From Diadema setosum (taxonomy: Eukaryota > Echinodermata > Echinoidea > Diadematoida > Diadematidae): a stretch of 64,000 nucleotides of DNA. The first letter of the stretch is position 1; the number at the start of each line of letters is the position of its first letter. The position numbers and the translations under genes are program-made. The stretch is from positions 26,372,572-26,436,571 of the forward strand of contig NC_092696.1 in the NCBI RefSeq assembly GCF_964275005.1, given 5' to 3'. Shown piece by piece: positions 12,597 through 22,629 of the stretch. The notes beneath the pieces were generated by a model that saw only the letters and a program-made list of their open reading frames with translations, did not search any database and was not told the DNA's origin.

Positions 12597-12693
12597 GAGA
12601 CTCCAACCCCAAGCACCTTCTGATCTGGAGATTCTCCCGCCCGAAACCCCTAGCAAACGGGAGACTCCAAGTTGATGTGTGCGAAGCGCGAAG
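12597..12693 (-). repeat. Dispersed repeat, inverted partner of 4914-5042
   Basis: GAGACTCCAACCCCAAGCA through GCGAAGCGCGAAGTT is the reverse complement of 4914-5042. A related GGGAGA-rich tract follows at 12760-12875 (GGGAGAAATC, CGGGAGAACGGGAGA, GGCGGGAGATCTCCCG). Confidence 0.65.
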
Positions 12694-13027
12694 TTCCTAG
12701 GGTTCTAGATGTTCTCTGGTGCTGAACATACGATAGCAATAAGTAAGAAATGCTTTCCACCGGGAGACACAGAGCCAGGGCGGGAGAAATCAAATCTCAA
12801 GCGGGAGAACGGGAGATTTTGCAAAAATGGGCTTTCGGCGGGAGATCTCCCGTCGAAAACGGGAGAGTTGGAGTCTCTGATTTCCTTACCTACAGGAATG
12901 CTCTCATCCATCCCAGATGGTATGGTTCCACAGTATCTCATCTGTACAATATCTATTTATACTTTCAAGAGATATGTCATAACATAACTGCATGACAGGT
13001 AGATCGACAGTCCTGGAAACATCTTAA

Positions 13028-13122
13028 CCCATTGAGGACGAGTCCCGAGTATACTCGGGCAAGCGTCTATGGGAAATGTGTGTTGCACATACATGTAGCA
13101 AAATCAAACCATCCTCAATGGG
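13028..13122 (+). repeat. Family B palindromic TTAA element, copy 2
   Basis: Flanked by TTAA at 13024-13027 and 13123-13126. Ends CCCATTGAGGACG / ATCCTCAATGGG; contains CCCGAGTATACTCGGG. A ~10 bp insertion (ACATACATGT region) lengthens it to 95 bp. Confidence 0.75.
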
Positions 13123-13486
13123 TTAACCCCTCCCTCCCAAGGCTCTGAAATCCCACAGCCTTTGCACAGGACCCACTAACTTGCCATGGTATAGGCAAAG
13201 GGCTTTATGACTCATTACTATACATACTTCCTAGTGGTCCATCTTGTCACTGTTGATTTGTTTCCTACATATGAAGAGCTTAATTATTGCAAAATGTGTT
13301 AAGTGTCATTTTAGAAAAAAAAATACACTAGCAAAATAAAAGCTTTTCAATGATACCGTACCTCACTTCGTCGGTTGAGAATGATAAGGGCGTTAAGTTC
13401 TCACAAAACCCATAGTGTTCGAGACAACTTAATGCCCTTCTCATTCTCAACAGACGCCTTGTTAACCAACAAGAAATATTCTTTAA

Positions 13487-13571
13487 CCCGTTGAGGACGA
13501 GTCCTGAGTATACTCGGGCACGTGTCTACGGGACATGCGTGTTGTAGCAAAATCCTTCCATTCTCAATGGG
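13487..13571 (+). repeat. Family B palindromic TTAA element, copy 3
   Basis: An 85 bp unit between TTAA at 13483-13486 and 13572-13575, with ends CCCGTTGAGGACG / TTCTCAATGGG and the internal GAGTATACTCGGG. Confidence 0.75.
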
Positions 13572-13916
13572 TTAAGCTATGATGAATAATATTCCACATT
13601 TTATAATTTTTTTTTTACTTTTTATTTTTTTATTTTTTTTTATTTTTTATTTTTTAGCTTTTGTTGGAAATATCTCAGCTTGGCAAAAATGGAGTTAATT
13701 TGAGCAATTAAACTCTTCATAGAACTTTTTTTTTCACATTCATTGCATGTACGGTGCAACACTTTAATAACACTCCCAAAACCCGGGTTCTCATTTGTTG
13801 TGATGTAATCTTAAATTAAAGAACACTAAAGCATGGTTAAAACACAAGCAGGCACTGGCTTACAAGAGTCATGGAAATAATGTCATATGTTTGTATTGTA
13901 CAGTGGAGCATCTTAA

Positions 13917-14378
13917 CCCGTTCCATACCGTCTGAATTCTGAAATGCCCATAAACTTAAAGGGGCTCTTACAGTACTGATTGAGGTGAGAATTCAGGTTT
14001 ATAACATTTTTTGGTGAGATTATGAGAATAGAGAAACCTCTTATGAAATATGAAAGAGCATGTAATTTCAGGATGGATTCAACGTTTATTTGATGAAAAT
14101 TGGTCTTGAAATGGCTGAGATATCGAAAAAAGTGATCCTAATAAAATTGACATCCCATGACTTTTACTAGGATCTCTTTGTTTTACCTTGCTTTTGAATA
14201 TCTCAGTCATTTCAAAACCGATTTTCATCGAAGATTCCCCTTAGAATTGTATGCTCTTTAACATTTCATAGAGTGGTTTCTAAATATCTCACAAAACGTA
14301 CCAAGCTGAATCCTCACGTCACCCAGTACTGTACAGTCCCTTTAATATGCAAGCCAACAGGTTCCTGTAAGGAACGGA
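13917..14378. mobile_element. TTAA-flanked MITE enclosing a family A foldback
   Basis: TTAA at 13913-13916 and 14379-14382 bracket imperfect inverted ends (CCCGTTCCATACCG and the complement of CTGTAAGGAACGGA). Inside it, TTAA at 13956-13959 and 14342-14345 bracket a second element, so one TTAA transposon sits inside another. Confidence 0.55.
13960..14341. repeat. Foldback MITE family A, copy 2
   Basis: A 382 bp element with terminal inverted repeats AGGGGCTCTTACAGTACTG / CAGTACTGTACAGTCCCT and long inverted arms (GAAAATTGGTCTTGAAATGG versus CATTTCAAAACCGATTTTC). TTAA occurs on both sides. This is the cleanest copy for defining the family ends. Confidence 0.7.
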
Positions 14379-15015
14379 TTAAGAAAAGGGATTCTTACAT
14401 TTTATAACAACTTCCAGGCTACATGTATACTACACACTTGAATAGTGCAGTGAGAATGAACCCACCAGGGAAATAAGTGAAAGTGCACACATCAATCCCT
14501 CCAATTACATCTTCCCTTCATGCCTACTCAGCCTTCTCCAAATGCCTGCTATTAGATGGCTTTGACTGCATTTATTCTGGATTGTGAGAAGAGTAAATCG
14601 ATAAATAACATTGTGTTTCATGCAAACAGGTAGCATTTCAAAAAAGCTACATTTTTTCCTCTCAACCATGGCATTAATGAGAATAAAACTTTCTACTGGA
14701 AAGGTATGTGGTACTGTCTTTGTGTTTGAGGCACAAAAGTGAATCTGCTGAGCCTCTACATTATGTAAGGTGTGAATAGGACAAGTTGCATGCTGCACAA
14801 ACTGTTAGGATTCTTGAGAAAGGGAAGAACAGATTCCTATTCTGGTGGTTCAGATAGTCTTGACAGAAGTCTATCGTTGCCATGTGAACGGAGAGTGGAA
14901 AGATAATGGAAAGTGTGAGGCAAGCATTCAGTCTGTAGTAAATAAGGCATGCACTGATACACCATCGAGCAACATCACTATCTTGAAGATGGCAGGAACG
15001 CTGAATTCGCCTTGT

Positions 15016-15896
15016 GTTTAAAGATAATATAAAGTTTTGGTACCTCAAAAGTTTCCCTGAATTTCCTTGTCTTAGTTTTAGGTTAAAGTACCTTTCATAT
15101 AACTAACACTGTGAGACTTACTCACCCCAAAGTGCTGTCATGTCTTAGTAATCATGCAATTAACCTGCGACCAGCAGCCCCATACACATAGCGTAATGGG
15201 GCTTCGCATTGTAGTATTCAGGATCATGAAAGATTTAGTATCGCGGGTAAATATCAACTTAAAGGGAGAGCTACATACACTGAATACTACAGCCAGCACA
15301 CTGGCACACATCACATGCGCACAAATTTCAAATCCATGAACGGAAGATGTTTGTGTGCGCATGCGCTGGCCATCAATTCAGTGTAGCTCTCCCAAGGTCC
15401 TCTCGACCGAGTCACATTCAGTCATCAATTCAAACAGAAAGGGACTATTGGCAAAACCAAACGTTGCCCGAAGCCTGTTTTCAATACTTCAACTTAACTA
15501 GTAAGTCTTCAAATTGAAGAAATTTTTGGATTTTAAGTTGATACATGTATTTACCCGCGATACTTAATCTTTCATGATCCTAATACTACAATGCGAAGCC
15601 CCATTACGCTATGCGTATGGGGCTGCTGGTCACAGTTAGCTATGCGTATGGGGCTGCACACCGCTGGTCACAGTTGTCATGCAATAATGGTTTCGTACAA
15701 TACGTGTACTACCTCGCCGCCGTACGGCGGCGGCTCTGATACGAAACCATTATTGCATGATTACTAAGACATGAAGCACTTTGGGGTGAGTAAGTCTCAC
15801 AGTGTTAGTTATATGAAAGGTACTTTAACCTGAAACACAAACTAAGACAAGGAAATTCAGGGAAACTTTTGAGGTACCTAAACTTTATATTATCTT
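15016..15896. repeat. Long inverted repeat (~0.9 kb snapback)
   Basis: 15016-15270 is mirrored by about 15525-15896. CTTGTGTTTAAAGATAATAT pairs with the terminal ATATTATCTTTAA, and AGGATCATGAAAGATT pairs with AATCTTTCATGATCCT. The pairing extends through GGGGCTTCGCATTGTAGTA and the TACCTTTCATATAACTAACA segment. The central ~250 bp is unpaired. The right arm has acquired insertions, including a hairpin at 15679-15759. The outer end is a TTAA used by a family B element. Arms of this length could give a long hairpin transcript if transcribed. Confidence 0.75.
15679..15759. repeat. 81 bp hairpin inserted in the right arm
   Basis: ATGCAATAATGGTTTCGTA at the left end pairs with TACGAAACCATTATTGCAT at the right, with a GC-rich centre (CCGCCGTACGGCGG). 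It interrupts the right arm of the long inverted repeat at the ATGCA site, which the left arm has only once. Confidence 0.7.
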
Positions 15897-15899
15897 TAA

Positions 15900-15984
15900 C
15901 CCATTTAGGATGGGCTGATTTTGCTATTACACGCAATTCCCATAGACACCTGCCCGAGTATACTCGGGGCTTGTCCTCAACGGG
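15900..15984 (-). repeat. Family B palindromic TTAA element, copy 4
   Basis: In the opposite orientation to copy 1 (CCCATTTAGGATGGGCTGA, then CCCGAGTATACTCGGGG, ending CCTCAACGGG). The left TTAA (15896-15899) is the end of the long inverted repeat; the right flank has decayed to CTAA. Confidence 0.7.
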
Positions 15985-16706
15985 CTAAAAGCTTTCAATA
16001 TCAACGGTGCATTGAAACAAAACAAGTGGTTTTGGACTGAAATGTCATGGTAGGACTGCTCACCACAAATAAAAAGAAAAGAAACAAACTGAAACAAAAC
16101 AGTATACAGTGTGTTTTCTTGAATAAAACATCCCTGAATTAACTGGCATGGGTGGGGAAAATGTCCTTTCCATTATCTTTCCACTCTCTGGGGAAAGTGT
16201 CCTCTGTTTTGTTTTGACTGAAAATAATCTTGCCTCTTAAAAATACGAGCTGCAAGTAGGCAGATTATTGAGACTAAGAAACATTGAGACACGGAAGCAG
16301 AACTCTGCATATATCAACAAGATGAGTGAAATTGCAAATCTTTACTTATTTCGGAGGCCTTCGCACATACATGTACACATCACATTTATGACATATTGTA
16401 TTATCACATGTGCATTGTATAATTTTATGTGTGTGTGTGTGGGTGCAAATCATAATCTCAGTTCAGGATTATAGGCAACTAATAATATCATTGAATGGCA
16501 CAGTAAATGGTGCTTTGGCTGTCATTGTTGTTGCTTTTATGTTCATCTTTTGCAAATAATCTGATTCATGTCAAATTACTGGCCAGTATGTGCAGAGGTG
16601 ACTTAAAATTAATTATATAACTTTAACATTAAAACTCTTTTTATCTTTTGGTATGTACTGGCTGTTGCACTGCTACAGGGCCGGTGGAGCGTTTTCATAA
16701 GTGTGT

Positions 16707-16881
16707 GTGGGGGGGGGGGGGGGGGGGGGCACTTCCGGGTTTCATAAGTTATTAGTCCTCAGCTCATCTCTCCCCTTTGACTTCCAGGTTTCTTTAGCTA
16801 ACAAGCAAAAAAAAAAAAGAATAAAATAAGAGGTCTTCAGCTCATCTTTCTCCTTCCACTTCTGGGTTTCTTCAGCTGACA

Positions 16882-16928
<47 letters not shown>

Positions 16929-16937
16929 GGGGGGGTT
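16707..16937. repeat. Homopolymer-rich low-complexity tract
   Basis: A run of more than 20 G at about 16708-16728 and an A run at about 16887-16920 directly followed by a G run. Such joins are prone to assembly error; no function is assigned. Confidence 0.7.
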
Positions 16938-17109
16938 GGGGGTCTTCACACTTCAAGATCTCTAACTATTTCTTTTTAGTGCCAAAGTGATGACACCTTT
17001 TATGTATGCCTGTGTATGGTGCACAAAAAGCAGGGGGCCCGAGCCAAAAAAAAAAACACATCTTCTTAATTCTCCTTATTCACCTCAAACACTGGAGAGA
17101 TTTTTGCTC

Positions 17110-17190
17110 CCTTTAAACTCTTTGAAAACGGGTTAATTCTGCTACAACATGCATTTCCCATAGACACTTGCCCAAGTATACTCGGGACAA
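17110..17190 (-). repeat. Family B palindromic TTAA element, copy 5 (partial)
   Basis: CGGGTTAATTCTGCTACAAC, CATTTCCCATAGACAC and CCAAGTATACTCGGGAC are present, but the right inverted end is missing and the sequence runs into a CT/CA microsatellite (17211-17252). Confidence 0.55.
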
Positions 17191-17210
17191 CACAGACACT
17201 TTTACATCTC

Positions 17211-17252
17211 TCTCTCTCTCTCTCGCTCTCTCTCTCTCTGACACACACACAC
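17211..17252 (+). repeat. (CT)n and (CA)n microsatellite
   Basis: CTCTCT repeats followed by ACACACACAC. Confidence 0.85.
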
Positions 17253-17472
17253 ATACATATTTGCATTACCACTTATAACTTTTATGTTTTGATATTCAAA
17301 GCGCCTGGGGCAGTAAAGCCACTTCTAATGAATTAGGAGTATGGATGGCTGCATAAGAATTCCGCTTCTCAGCACACCCCAAGAGAAACCTACCGTGGCA
17401 GTGATGGCACAAAATGAATATCTGATCAAGTGCTTGGGGTTAGAGCTAGTATGAATTCATACATTTGCTTAA

Positions 17473-17555
17473 CCCGTTGAGGATAGTTTGATTTTGCTAC
17501 ACCACACATTTCCTATAGACACCTGCCCGAGTATACTCGGACTTGTCCTCCACAG
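17473..17555 (-). repeat. Family B palindromic TTAA element, copy 6
   Basis: Starts after TTAA at 17469-17472 with CCCGTTGAGGATAG and carries GCCCGAGTATACTCGG. The right end is decayed (GTCCTCCACAGG). Confidence 0.65.
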
Positions 17556-17559
17556 GTGT

Positions 17560-19207
17560 GCGTGCTACAATTGCAGTTGGGCCTTGAGATGACAAAACAA
17601 TGTACATACTATATGTCAAAAATTCATGAAAATTGACTTTTATAGTCACATATTTTAGCTTATTTCAGCATAATCTAGCTCTTGACCAAATCTTAAAATA
17701 AGAACCCATTCCACTCTGGAATTTACAAGCTGAATTGATTTGTTATAATCAGCTTTTGACATCTAAAATGCTCTCAATTATTGCATTACTGTTTTTGTCA
17801 CTTATCATTTCGCATCACTAACATTACAGTTGGGGAGTTCTGGTGGCAAGAATTTGAGTGCAAGGTAACTGTAGACATCTGTGCATTGAGTGTATCTGGG
17901 TCAAATATGTGCATTTTAATGCCTTGAGATTATTTTCTGGCACTGGCTGGTTAATTTTTGCCCGGCAGGAATGTCGCATTTAAAAAAAATGACTTTAAAT
18001 TGAATTATAACTGATGAAAATCATTATATCCCTTTTGTAACTCCTCTTCTTCATAACAAATACCCCTGACTGAAAGCATTTTTTTTTTCATTTTTGTCAG
18101 GATAATCACGTTTTAAATGACTTCTTTTGATTTGGTTTTTCAACACACAGGTACTTGTTGGATTTGGTTACTGTATTTCTGCAATGAAAAAAGTGCATTC
18201 AGTTAAAGTGAACATTACCCATAAAGGGATGATTTCTCTCTTTCTTGTAAAATGATTGTTAGATGGCAAAAAAGAGGGATATTTCCATGTGGATGTGTGT
18301 GCTTGTGTGGAAAGGGGGGGGGGGGTGAGGGGGCAATTATCTAAGTAACATTGTTGTCATTCCAGGATATCATATATCCAAAGTCAATCAAAAATCAATA
18401 AATTGTTCTGTACAGATTCAATACTGGTACTTATTGTGGTCCTGAGTAGATAAACCAATGCTCTGAAAAAACACACAACATTATACACTGAACATGAATG
18501 ATGATGTAAGACTAGGAGGCTCACATATTCCAGTAATGTGGCAATGCAATTTCACAGTACAATACCACTTGTTTAACAGCTTCATATGTGCAAAATTTAA
18601 GCATACTTAAATTTTATTTTGTTCTGCTCCCTTGAGCACCCAATCATGCATTCTTATATGAAGCTGCTACGTCATCACCATTGTTCATAATTGATTTCTT
18701 TTGAATTCTGAAGACATTTTCATTCCCCATCCGTAATCACTATAAATTCTGAACCCCTGTACCAAGTATAAAGAATTTACAGGTATGTTCAAATGGAAAG
18801 CATGAAATCGTCTGCAAGTCTCTTTTTAACAAGGATTGGAATACCTGCCTCAGAGACCTTTACAGGAAAATCAACGACTGCATTTTTAATCTTGGCGTAT
18901 AGGCAAGAAAGGCATTATGTACCAACCTGGTAATCCCATTCATGATGGGATGTCCTACCTGCACTGTAGATAGTGTAGCAGAGGAAAATAATCTACTCTT
19001 CAGGTGAAAATTACACTTGAAACCCATGCAAGTGGAAGATTGACATTGATCACATCAGAGGTGAGATCACCATATTGATATGACCCTATTCAGATAGGGA
19101 AAATTGCCCACTTCAGATAATATGAAAAAATACCCTCTTCAGACAGGAAAGTAGCCAGACATGCGTAAGAGAATCAATTCTACTTAGATTCGTACATGTG
19201 CAAGCTC
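17560..19207. other. No gene recognised
   Basis: AT-rich sequence with a G run at about 18313-18323. No open frame above 60 codons and no repeat copy was noted. Confidence 0.5.
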
Positions 19208-19211
19208 TTAA

Positions 19212-19296
19212 CCCGTTGAGGATGGGCTGATTTTGCTACAACACGCATTTCCCATAGACACCTTCCTGAGTATACTCAGGACTCGTCCTCAACGGG
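19212..19296 (-). repeat. Family B palindromic TTAA element, copy 7
   Basis: Preceded by TTAA at 19208-19211. Ends CCCGTTGAGGATG and CGTCCTCAACGGG; the internal palindrome is CCTGAGTATACTCAGG, with compensating changes on both sides. The right flank TTCA is one step from TTAA. Confidence 0.75.
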
Positions 19297-20534
19297 TTCA
19301 AAATGCAAAAGTATGATCCTATTCAGATAGAACAGTCATATGAGTCTATTCTATGTGAAATGTATAATTCTGTCAACTAAACGTGATCTTGATCTGTAAT
19401 ATATAACCTTAGCATGCATAAATAATAAGATAAATTTGTACCTTGTTGTCATAGATGTTATCAGTATCAAGTGAGCAAGTATTATTATATCAAGACTAAA
19501 TTACCATGATTCTACAAATTGTGGGCTCATACATACACACAAACATATTCACTGAATTCCTTTAAACCTCAAGTATACATATATTCAGTAATCCTCCGAT
19601 ATTGTCCGTCTTGAAAGCTATACCCTTCTTCCACAGAGGTACAGAATCACATAACAATAATAATTATGTACTTTTTGTCACAGAGCCCAATCAAAATGGG
19701 ACATAGGAATGTTGTTTAATCATGACTTTATTCAAGTTCAAGAAAGTGTGAGAATAACAAGTATACAAAAGAACCAGGTCCACCGTTTCATTCAAAATGA
19801 ATGGCAGGTTTAGACACGTATTGCACTCTTAAAGCAAGAATAAGGATACATCTTCATTGCTCACTTAAATATATGATATTTTTATCAATGTTAAGTAGTA
19901 CAGCAGTCAAAGACCTGGCACTGCAAAATAAAGATGTACATTGATAGAAGTTCTGATGCTGGAACAATCGACTCATGAGCATCTGAAAAACCATCCATGA
20001 ATACCCCTTTTAAAGGTTCTGTTTACCTTTGGGAGCAGTGATTTAAAAAATGTTCAAGATATCACTTTTGATGCATATGTGTAGGTCAGTTGTATCACAA
20101 AACATCCTACCATATAAAATTTTTGCAATAAAGCCTAAAATATAAGGAGATATCACTATTTTTCTCATTAAACCATAACTGTAGACGGTTTAGTCTGGAA
20201 AAATTTTTATTATTACAACTGTTCACATTTTGTACAATACTTAACATCGATTATACTGGTTCAAATTTTCTACATTGGTTGTTTCTATCCCTAACTCACA
20301 TTTTAAAACTGTTTTGAAGCACTTATGCTGGGTTTTTGTTTCATCTGCAAAAATGGTAAATTATGCCTTCAAAAGTCACTTGGGCACAAGTGAACAGTGC
20401 AGTATTCATCTTGCCATTTATTGCACAAATACCACCAGAGAGATAACTCATATCATCCTTGTCCGAACTCCATGAGTTTTATATGTTTAGTTTGTTTACA
20501 CTCTCAACAAAGAGTAAGAGTCCTCCAACTTTAA

Positions 20535-20624
20535 CCCGTTGAGGACGGGCTGATTTTGCTACAACACACATTTCCCATAGACACCTAGGGGGTCCGAGTA
20601 TACTCGGGACTCGTCCTCAACGGG
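20535..20624 (-). repeat. Family B palindromic TTAA element, copy 8
   Basis: Between TTAA at 20531-20534 and 20625-20628. Ends CCCGTTGAGGACG / CGTCCTCAACGGG. A small insertion beside the central palindrome makes it 90 bp. Confidence 0.8.
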
Positions 20625-20820
20625 TTAACCTGTAACATCTTTTCAAATTGATTATTTTGCACAATTAATTGAAAGAGTGGAATAAAAGTAAAAGTAAAAT
20701 CAATATTATCTTTCCACAGAACCCTCTAGTTTTTATGTCTTTATTTTGTTACCACAGAGATGTTCTTCAGACAGTTAGTTCTCTGTGAAGAGATGCTCAA
20801 TGTGTGTAATTATGATTTAA

Positions 20821-21334
20821 CTCTTTATGTGCCATGGTGGAAACCCCCTGTGTGCCACGTTATTCTGAGACACGAAGGTAGTCATGCTTTGAGAAAGAAT
20901 TCTGTTTTTCCAATCTGTATAACTTCTACAAATTTCTGTTAGGATGGGCATAATAGTAGGCAAAGTTAAAGAGGAATGCCAAGCTTCATTTCGATATAAA
21001 TTGTATGACGAATCTATTTTCAATTTTTCTTTTGAATGACCAGTTGCTACATTAGTATTAAAGGCATGACTTTTGCACATAAAACCGTGACAGAAACTTA
21101 GAATGTGCGAGCAAATCTAGTTGGGAACATCGCTTGATAGTCGATCTCCACATAGAATGCAAGCCGTATATGAGAGGAACAAAAGCACAAGAAACGCTTT
21201 CATTGTGCCGCGCGCGGGATTAGCAGTAATTAGCGGTTTATCGATCGGTCTTGGCGGCTTTGTCTGTTGAGCAGAATATGCGAAGTTGGCACGCCGTCGA
21301 TTGAGTCGGACGTGCGAACGTGGCACATAAAGAG
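20821..21334. mobile_element. 514 bp TTAA-flanked MITE
   Basis: TTAA at 20817-20820 and 21335-21338 bracket inverted ends CTCTTTATGTGCCA and TGGCACATAAAGAG. It lies close to family B copy 8 but has different ends. It contains a short signal-peptide-like open frame on the minus strand (21117-21203). Confidence 0.7.
21117..21203 (-). CDS. 28-codon signal-peptide-like open frame in a MITE
   Basis: The frame begins with Met-Lys, then a hydrophobic run (AFLVLLFLSYTACILC), then GDRLSS, and ends at TAG. This is the shape of a secretory leader followed by a very short tail. The larger open frame extends upstream to 21425 without a better start. No splice donor of convincing quality follows, and the sequence lies wholly inside a TTAA element. 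A chance hydrophobic frame is the simplest explanation; a captured first exon is the alternative. Confidence 0.15.
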   Translation of the reverse strand: MKAFLVLLFLSYTACILCGDRLSSDVPN

Positions 21335-21339
21335 TTAAA

Positions 21340-22220
21340 AGGCATAATATGTGACCGCCCTGTTCGAAACCCACACAAAGTAGCAGACGATTTTCTGCAG
21401 TGGACCAAAGTATTGACCCACTCAATATTTTTTCTCTTTAGTTTGTTTTATCTAGGAGAGATTTTATTTTCTACCTACTGTCAAAATCTGACAGCTTAAT
21501 ACAAAACCAAACTGGAGATACATATTCTAAGGATCATATTTTTTGTTTGTTTCCAGAAAGGATGCTGTTTCAATTTCAAATGGGAAGTACTATATTTTCA
21601 TTGATTTACAAATTAATACTCTTGCAGAGCATGCTTGATTGACCATTATCTTTAAATCCTCCTTTCTCCCTTTTCTATGAAAGCTGCATAAAGCTCTCTC
21701 TCTTTTAGTACTTCTTACATCCTTTGAATGTGTACAGATTGTCCAATTTAAACAATATAATTTTAAAGCTTACAGTTTACTCTTTAAAACTACAATGCAA
21801 TTGAGGAAGAGAAAATACATTTTGGTCTTTTTTAGTTGGTTTTGAGGTGGCCATTTACATTTAGTTGATCTTATTTATGAAGAAGAACTTAGTTCTTTAG
21901 ACAAAAAAAAAAAAACAAAGAACAAAGAAACAAAAACCAAAAAAAAAAGGCATATGATATCTATAATTACACTCTAGTCACTGAGTAAATCCCCTTCATT
22001 CTTAGACTTGTTTCTGTTGCAGAATTGTCAGGTGTCTCATTTTCTTTAAAAAAAAATGACTGTTTAAAAAACAAACAAACAAACAAACACATTAACAGAC
22101 TACAGTTCCTGTTCATCTTTCAAATAGGCAATTCATTCTTGCACATTTCTTCCTTGAGCATTTTATTGGGGAATAGCACATTTCAGGAATTTATCCAGTT
22201 CCAGTGTTCAAGTCTTTCTC

Positions 22221-22253
<33 letters not shown>

Positions 22254-22360
22254 AAATGAGATGCTGGGATTCATTACAAGTCTAATGATCAATCCAATGA
22301 AAATGATGAAGAATGATCATTCTTGCATCAAAACATCAGAATTCTCCCAGGACTTGGCAG
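21340..22360. other. No gene; simple repeats
   Basis: A-rich runs at 21901-21950 and a (CAA)n microsatellite at 22220-22252. No domain-bearing open frame. Confidence 0.5.
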
Positions 22361-22365
22361 GTTAA

Positions 22366-22451
22366 CCCGTTGAAGACTAGTCTCGAGTATACCTGGGCAG
22401 GTGTCTATGGGAAATGGTGTGTTATAGCCAAATCAGTCCATCCTAAAAAGG
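22366..22451 (+). repeat. Family B palindromic TTAA element, copy 9
   Basis: Between TTAA at 22362-22365 and 22452-22455. The ends CCCGTTGAAGACTAG / CCATCCTAAAAAGG are diverged; the middle TCTATGGGAAATG is conserved. Confidence 0.7.
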
Positions 22452-22554
22452 TTAACCTGGTACAAAGTAGATGCTGATATACTGTTGCTGGAAACCTCTG
22501 GCTCAAGGTGCTGAGGGTCTAAAGAAAAACCCCATGGTGGAAGGATGCTTTTAA

Positions 22555-22626
22555 CCCGTTGAGGATGAGTCCCAAGTATACTCAGGCAAGTGTCTATGGG
22601 AAATGCATTTTGTGGCAAAAATAGTA
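22555..22626 (+). repeat. Family B palindromic TTAA element, copy 10 (3' truncated)
   Basis: Starts after TTAA at 22551-22554 (CCCGTTGAGGATGAG, then CCCAAGTATACTCAGG and TCTATGGGAAATGC), but the right inverted end is absent. Confidence 0.65.
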
Positions 22627-22629
22627 CCC

